NCBI GenBank assembly: GCA_934179675.1
Contig: CAKPQS010000020.1
Coordinates: 1 to 25,607, forward strand
Reading direction: 5' to 3'
Length of the DNA stretch: 25,607 bases
DNA from: an uncultured Bacilli bacterium
GTDB lineage: Bacteria; Bacillota_I; Bacilli_A; RF39; UBA660
Part shown: positions 22,043 through 25,607 of the stretch, in pieces
How positions within the stretch are numbered: the stretch's first letter is position 1
How the letters are laid out: every line of letters starts with the position of its first letter
Notes under the pieces: generated by a model
What the model was told of the DNA's origin: nothing
Seen by the model: only the letters and a program-made list of their open reading frames with translations
Database searches by the model: none
Made by a program: the position numbers and the translations under genes

Positions 22043-23548
22043 ATGGAAATAAATGGTTATAAATTGGATAATGAACAAGAAAATATTGTACATGATGAAA
22101 GTAATAATTTATTAGTAGTAGCTGGTGCTGGATCTGGTAAAACTTTAACTATATTAGGAAAAATAAAATATTTATTAGATCATAATGTAAAACCGGAAGA
22201 AATATTATGTATTTCTTTTACTAATGAAGCATGTAATAGTTTAAAAAATAAACTTAAAAGTAATAATATAGAAATAGATGTTTTTACATTTCATAAATTA
22301 AGTCTTAATATTCTTAAAAATAAATATCAAATAGCAGATCCAACTACATTAGATAATGTTATTAATAATTTTTTTAAAATAGATATTTTATATAATGATC
22401 ATATATTTAATATTGTTTTAAAATATTTTGGTTTAAAAAATAAAAATGAATATTTAAAATTTTATGAAACATGTTATGAATATATTGAATGTACAGAAAA
22501 AATAATAAGTACATTTATAAAATTATTTAAATGTAATAATTATAAATTAGAAGATTTTAATCATTTTTTAAAAAAGTCAAGGAATATATTTAATATTAAA
22601 AATTATAAAAAAGAAAAATATTTGCTCATTATAATTCTTAATATTTATATAGAATATATGGATTATTTAAATGAAAATAATGAGATTGATTTTGATGATA
22701 TGTTAATTAAAGGAAAAGAAGAAGTAAATAATAATTATTTAAATAATACTAAATATATTATTATAGATGAATATCAAGATACAAGTTATGTTAGATTTAA
22801 TCTTATAAAAGCTATAATAGATAAAACAAATGCAAAATTAATGGTTGTTGGTGATGATTTTCAATCAATTTATCGTTTTACAGGATGTGATTTAGATTTA
22901 TTTAATAATTTTCATAAATATTTTAAAGATTCTAAAATTTTAAAAATATCTAATACATATAGAAATAGTAATGAATTAATTAAAATAGCTGGTAAATTTA
23001 TTATGAAAAATAAATATCAAATTCATAAAAATTTAAAATCTTTAAAACATATAGATAAACCTATTGTAGTAGTAAGATATAAAAATAAAAAAGATTTAAA
23101 AAAATTAATTTTAAAAATATATCAAAAAAATAAAAAAATACTTATTTTAGGTAGAAATAATAATGATATTAATAGTTATTTAGATAATGAATTTATTATT
23201 AAGGAAAATAAAATAATTTATTTAAAAAATAAAAATATTGATATTAATTATTTAACAGTTCATAAATCTAAAGGTTTAGAATCAGATAATGTAATTATTA
23301 TTAATTTGTATAATAAAACATTAGGATTTCCTAATAAAATGGTAGATGATAAAATATTAAGGTTTGTAAGTAAAAGTAAAATTAATTATTTATATGATGA
23401 AGAAAGAAGATTATTTTATGTTGCTTTAACAAGAACAAAAGAAAAAGTATATCTGTTTGCACCTATTAATTCATCTGTTTTTGTTAATGAATTAATAGAT
23501 GATTTTAGAAAAGATATTGAAATTATTGATATAAATAATATAACTTAA
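22043..23548 (+). CDS. Compact UvrD/Rep-type superfamily 1 DNA helicase
   Basis: The 501-residue protein carries the SF1A helicase motifs in order. Walker A is AGAGSGKT (27-34); motif Ia is SFTNEACNSLKNKL; Walker B/II is IDEYQD (about 241-246); III is VVGDDFQSIYRFTG; IV-like SNTYRNSNELI follows; V is LTVHKSKGLESDNVII (about 404); and VI is RRLFYVALTRTKEKV (about 455). UvrD and PcrA have over 700 residues. Here the 1B segment is reduced, and only about 100 residues separate the IV-like motif from motif V, so most of the 2B domain is missing. This recalls Helicase IV-like or other short UvrD-like proteins. It is an ATP-dependent DNA translocase by motif content; its exact role is unknown. It is much richer in Asn, Ile and Lys than neighbouring obg. 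AGGTGATT precedes ATG 22043. Confidence 0.88.
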   Translation: MEINGYKLDNEQENIVHDESNNLLVVAGAGSGKTLTILGKIKYLLDHNVKPEEILCISFTNEACNSLKNKLKSNNIEIDVFTFHKLSLNILKNKYQIADPTTLDNVINNFFKIDILYNDHIFNIVLKYFGLKNKNEYLKFYETCYEYIECTEKIISTFIKLFKCNNYKLEDFNHFLKKSRNIFNIKNYKKEKYLLIIILNIYIEYMDYLNENNEIDFDDMLIKGKEEVNNNYLNNTKYIIIDEYQDTSYVRFNLIKAIIDKTNAKLMVVGDDFQSIYRFTGCDLDLFNNFHKYFKDSKILKISNTYRNSNELIKIAGKFIMKNKYQIHKNLKSLKHIDKPIVVVRYKNKKDLKKLILKIYQKNKKILILGRNNNDINSYLDNEFIIKENKIIYLKNKNIDINYLTVHKSKGLESDNVIIINLYNKTLGFPNKMVDDKILRFVSKSKINYLYDEERRLFYVALTRTKEKVYLFAPINSSVFVNELIDDFRKDIEIIDINNIT

Positions 23549-23558
23549 ATTAACACCA

Positions 23559-23587
23559 TTGACTATTTTAAAGTATAAATGTATAAT
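23559..23587 (+). promoter_or_regulatory. Promoter of obg
   Basis: TTGACT (23559-23564), exactly 17 bases, TATAAT (23582-23587), with TG directly before the -10. This is one of the best promoter matches in the window. AGAGGTG follows before the start. Confidence 0.85.
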
Positions 23588-23609
23588 TTAAGTGCAAAAG
23601 AGGTGAATT

Positions 23610-24878
23610 ATGTTTATAGATGAAGTTTATATAGATGTTATAGCTGGTCATGGAGGTAATGGTTGCATGGCTTTTAGACGAGAAAAATATATTGAAATGG
23701 GTGGTCCTTATGGTGGTAATGGCGGTAAGGGTGCCGATATTATATTTAAAGCTGATGAGGGTTTAAATACTTTAATTGATTTAAAATATAAGAAGTTAAT
23801 TAAAGGTGATCGAGGAGAAAATGGTTTAGGCAAAGGTCAAATGGGAAAAAGTGCCGATGATACTATTATAAGAGTACCTGTTGGTACGATCGTTACGGAT
23901 ACTGCTACTAATGAAGTAATTGCTGATTTAACGGAAAATAATGAAGAAGCAATAGTAGCGTTAGGTGGTCGTGGTGGTAGAGGTAATATTGCACTTGCTA
24001 CAAGAACTAATTCATGTCCTTCTTATGCTGAAAATGGTGAAGAAGGAGAAAGTAAGCATTTAAAAGTTGAACTTAAATTACTTGCTGATGTTGGTCTTGT
24101 TGGTATGCCAAGTGTTGGTAAATCAACAATTATATCTGTTATATCAGCTGCTAAACCTAAAATTGCTGCTTATCATTTTACTACTTTAAGTCCTAATTTA
24201 GGTGTTGTTAAGGCAAATAATAATTCTTTTGTTGTTGCTGATTTACCGGGTTTAATTGAAGGTGCATCTAATGGCGAGGGGTTAGGTGATCAATTTTTAA
24301 GGCACATTTCAAGAACAAGAGTGATCGCTCATGTTGTTGATATTTCTGGATATGAGGGAAGAGATCCTTATGATGATTTTGTTAAGATAAATAAGGAATT
24401 AGCAGAATATGATAAAACGTTATTAGATAGACCAATGATCGTTCTTGCTAATAAGGTTGATATTGATTTTAATAATAATTTAGAAAAATTTATGAAAAAG
24501 GTTAATATTCCTGTTTATCCTATAAGTGCTAGTACTAATAAGGGTCTTGATAAGGTTGTGAATGTTTTAGCGGATATGTTAGAGCATCTACCTAAAGAAA
24601 ATATTAAAAAGGATGAGAATTTAGAGGGACATATATTATATAAATTTAAAAAGGAAGAACCTTTTAAAATTCAGAAATTGTCTGATCATAAGTATCGTAT
24701 TTCTGGGGAAAAGGTTGAGAGAATATTAAAAATGACTAAGTTTCAAACTGAAGAATCTGTTTTAAGATTCGAGAATAAACTTAGACATTTGGGTATTGAT
24801 GAAGCTTTAATTAAAATGGGTTGTGAAGAAGGAGATACAATATATATTTTAGATTATGAGTTTGATTTTAAAATATAA
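23610..24878 (+). CDS. obg: GTPase Obg (CgtA), ribosome assembly and stress
   Basis: Obg is an essential GTPase acting in 50S maturation and (p)ppGpp-linked control. At 422 residues the three-domain form is clear. The glycine-rich Obg fold starts MFIDEVYIDVIAGHGGNGCMAFRREK and contains GGPYGGNGGKGAD and LGGRGGRGN. The G domain has GMPSVGKST (P-loop, about 164-172), DLPGLIEGAS (G3, about 210), NKVD (G4, about 280) and SAST (G5). The C-terminal OCT domain (about 345-422) matches the Gram-positive type, with YRISGEKVERILKMT and GCEEGDTIYILDYEFDF. The ribosome site AAAGAGGTG sits before ATG 23610. Its last 25 bases overlap the convergent DUF192 gene. Confidence 0.97.
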   Translation: MFIDEVYIDVIAGHGGNGCMAFRREKYIEMGGPYGGNGGKGADIIFKADEGLNTLIDLKYKKLIKGDRGENGLGKGQMGKSADDTIIRVPVGTIVTDTATNEVIADLTENNEEAIVALGGRGGRGNIALATRTNSCPSYAENGEEGESKHLKVELKLLADVGLVGMPSVGKSTIISVISAAKPKIAAYHFTTLSPNLGVVKANNNSFVVADLPGLIEGASNGEGLGDQFLRHISRTRVIAHVVDISGYEGRDPYDDFVKINKELAEYDKTLLDRPMIVLANKVDIDFNNNLEKFMKKVNIPVYPISASTNKGLDKVVNVLADMLEHLPKENIKKDENLEGHILYKFKKEEPFKIQKLSDHKYRISGEKVERILKMTKFQTEESVLRFENKLRHLGIDEALIKMGCEEGDTIYILDYEFDFKI

Positions 24879-25138
24879 TTGATGTCATTTAAATTTACAT
24901 AGTATGGAAATTCATATGTATAATAAGCACCTTTACAAAATAGTATTCTATTTTTAGGTGTTCTTTTTATTTTTAGTATATTTTTATTTTTATCTGTGAA
25001 TACTACTATAATATCTTCTTTCATAAAAAATGTATGTATACTATTACATTTTTTGAAACATAAACAGTAATTTATATTTTTTTTAAACATTAATCCTATT
25101 AATCTATCTTTAAATTTATTTGCATATTTTACTTCCAT
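24854..25138 (-). CDS. DUF192 family protein
   Basis: The 94-residue protein has the DUF192 layout. KFKDRLIGLMFKK matches the A-x-(ER)-x-GLM start of the domain; SIHTFFMKEDIIVVFTDKNKNILKIKRTPKNR matches the S-I-x-T-x-F-M-K...V-x-F-x-D core; and a hydrophobic GAYYTYEFP strand follows. DUF192 proteins (about 110-170 residues) are usually exported, but here there is no signal peptide, so this is a short, cytoplasmic-looking version. Function of the family is not established. GGTGAAAA precedes its start on the minus strand, and a promoter lies just upstream. It converges on and overlaps the end of obg. Confidence 0.82.
   Translation of the reverse strand: MEVKYANKFKDRLIGLMFKKNINYCLCFKKCNSIHTFFMKEDIIVVFTDKNKNILKIKRTPKNRILFCKGAYYTYEFPYYVNLNDINYILKSNS
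24927..24974 (+). terminator. Candidate obg terminator inside the antisense DUF192 gene
   Basis: GCACCT (24927-24932) pairs with AGGTGT (24956-24961), and inside it AAAATAG (24937-24943) pairs with CTATTTT (24948-24954) around TATT. T-rich sequence (24961-24974) follows. As obg overlaps the convergent gene, the terminator would lie within that gene's coding sequence. Confidence 0.5.
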
Positions 25139-25153
25139 ATTTTCACCATTTAT

Positions 25154-25182
25154 AGTATAACATATCTTGACAAATAACTCAA
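25154..25182 (-). promoter_or_regulatory. Promoter of the DUF192 gene
   Basis: On the minus strand: -35 TTGAGT (complement of 25177-25182), 17 bases, -10 TATACT (complement of 25154-25159), with TG before the -10. Confidence 0.7.
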
Positions 25183-25195
25183 AAAAATATAGAAT
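25167..25195 (+). promoter_or_regulatory. Promoter of the Flp-type pilin gene
   Basis: A perfect -35 TTGACA (25167-25172), 17 bases, then TAGAAT (25190-25195). It overlaps the divergent DUF192 promoter, the two -35 boxes lying only 4 bases apart. Confidence 0.75.
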
Positions 25196-25217
25196 ATAAA
25201 TAGAAGGTAGGTATAAT

Positions 25218-25415
25218 ATGAATAGAAAAGGACAGGCTTTGGTTGAGTATTTACTTATAATTGCTGTTATCAGTGTTATTATTGTTAGTGTTTTAAAAAT
25301 GTTTGGTGGTTATATTCAAGATTCGATGACAAAAACAGCATGTGCTTTAACGGATAAGGTATATGTTGAGGGAGAAAATCCTGGGGAAGGTAAATGTGTA
25401 AGTGCAAATCCATAA
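25218..25415 (+). CDS. Flp-type (class IVb / Tad) pilin-like protein
   Basis: The 65-residue protein begins MNRKGQALVEYLLIIAVISV. The short basic leader ends in Gly5, and Glu sits at +5 and Tyr at +6 after it (G|QALVEY), which fits the Flp prepilin processing motif G|x4EY. A single hydrophobic helix (about residues 8-30) follows, as in Flp pilins that polymerise through this helix. The C-terminal part has two Cys (TACAL, GKCVS) that could form a disulfide outside the cell. It has its own promoter and GAAGGTAGG ribosome site. No prepilin peptidase, TadA ATPase or TadB/C is in the window, so assembly genes, if any, are elsewhere. A TadE-like or pseudopilin role is the main alternative. Confidence 0.8.
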   Translation: MNRKGQALVEYLLIIAVISVIIVSVLKMFGGYIQDSMTKTACALTDKVYVEGENPGEGKCVSANP

Positions 25416-25422
25416 AAAATAT

Positions 25423-25453
25423 AAAAGTGCGATTTAAGTGATTGCATTTTTTT
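25423..25453 (+). terminator. Terminator after the pilin gene
   Basis: AAAAGTGCGAT (25423-25433) pairs with ATTGCATTTTT (25441-25451) with two G-U pairs, and the T-run continues to 25453. Confidence 0.75.
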
Positions 25454-25481
25454 GTTTAGTGTGTTATTATTTAAATATAAG
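25452..25481 (+). promoter_or_regulatory. Possible promoter of the tetranucleotide-repeat gene
   Basis: TTGTTT (25452-25457), 18 bases, TATAAG (25476-25481). It is a weak match that overlaps the end of the preceding terminator. Confidence 0.35.
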
Positions 25482-25499
25482 AAGGTAAGGTGTGTATAT

Positions 25500-25607
25500 A
25501 TGAATATTGTTGATAAGTTTATAAATAAAGATACATACATACATACATACATACATACATACATACATACATACATACATACATACATACATACATACAT
25601 ACATACA
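25500..25607 (+). CDS. 5' end of a gene containing a tetranucleotide repeat (truncated by window end)
   Basis: ATG 25500 follows GAAGGTAAGG (25481-25490) at a plausible spacing and opens MNIVDKFINKD, then continues into repeated TYIH residues encoded by the ATAC tract to the end of the window. At least 36 codons are open, but the repeat itself has no stop in any frame, so that alone proves little. The support is the ribosome site, the non-repeat start and its position after the pilin terminator. The product is not identifiable. If real, it is translated only when the number of repeats keeps the downstream body in frame. Confidence 0.5.
   Translation, partial: MNIVDKFINKDTYIHTYIHTYIHTYIHTYIHTYIHT
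25531..25607. repeat. Uninterrupted (ATAC)n tetranucleotide tract, at least 19 copies
   Basis: From 25531 to the last base, 77 bases are perfect ATAC repeats with no interruption, and the tract runs off the window, so its true length is unknown. Such pure tetranucleotide runs mutate by slipped-strand pairing, and in pathogens such as Haemophilus they switch surface genes on and off. It also explains why an assembly could break here. Confidence 0.95.

Noticed and set aside
25316..25600. Minus-strand open frame of 94 codons with MYVC repeats
   Set aside because: It is only the reverse reading of the ATAC tract, which has no stop in any frame, plus antisense of the pilin gene. There is no ribosome site or independent protein-like sequence.
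25531..25607. Could the repeat be a CRISPR array?
   Set aside because: The unit is 4 bases with no spacers, so it is a microsatellite.
147..25607. Use of genetic code 4 (TGA as Trp)
   Set aside because: All core genes are full length with TGG for Trp and no in-frame TGA, and TGA ends the permease gene.
1..25607. tRNA or rRNA genes in intergenic gaps
   Set aside because: No cloverleaf-like, GC-richer segment with a T-arm sequence was seen in any gap.

Overview
The window is a dense, very AT-rich piece of bacterial chromosome. The genes read cleanly with TGA as a stop codon and Trp as TGG, so this is not the mycoplasma code. A PolC-type replicative polymerase, a ytxG/ytxH-like pair, strong AGGAGG-type ribosome sites, extended -10 promoters (TGnTATAAT) and U-tract terminators all point to a low-GC Bacillota, probably an uncultured host-associated member of Bacilli near the Mollicutes/Erysipelotrichia. 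That placement is inference from gene content and composition; no 16S gene is present.

Layout, left to right. (1) 147-2938: a small secreted protein, then translation genes frr, prfA and prmC. RF1 and the methyltransferase that modifies its GGQ motif overlap by one base. (2) 2939-4586: a degraded island around one apparently intact Rpn-type PD-(D/E)XK gene with its own promoter. It is flanked by relics of related sequence, including a 157-bp near-identical duplicate of part of the gene. (3) 4608-9899: a 1763-residue polC, enlarged by several insertions. (4) 10216-15868: an AI-2E-type permease, a small nucleotide-kinase-like protein, a YfcC/DcuC-type transporter, murD and enolase. (5) 15906-18797: a minus-strand Met/Pro-rich coiled-coil protein, trmB, then four linked envelope genes (lipoprotein, acidic linker protein, DUF948 protein, YtxH). 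(6) 18833-21392: rpsO with a leader that can fold as a pseudoknot, and pnp. (7) 21472-24878: a secreted SipW/TasA-like protein, a very small UvrD-like helicase and obg. (8) 24854-25607: a minus-strand DUF192 protein, an Flp-type pilin driven from an overlapping divergent promoter, and the start of a gene whose 5' coding end is a (ATAC)n tetranucleotide tract running off the window.

Most of the content is core housekeeping: translation termination and recycling, replication, cell wall precursor synthesis, glycolysis, RNA decay and ribosome assembly. The accessory signals are the Rpn island, the secreted/pilin genes and the tetranucleotide tract, which looks like a phase-variation switch. A recurring architectural feature is that the transcription terminator hairpin is superimposed on, or touches, the stop codon of many genes.

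I saw no rRNA or tRNA gene, CRISPR array, insertion sequence with paired ends, or replication origin. Promoter, terminator and RNA-fold calls were made by eye from sequence complementarity and consensus; no folding energies or database searches were run.
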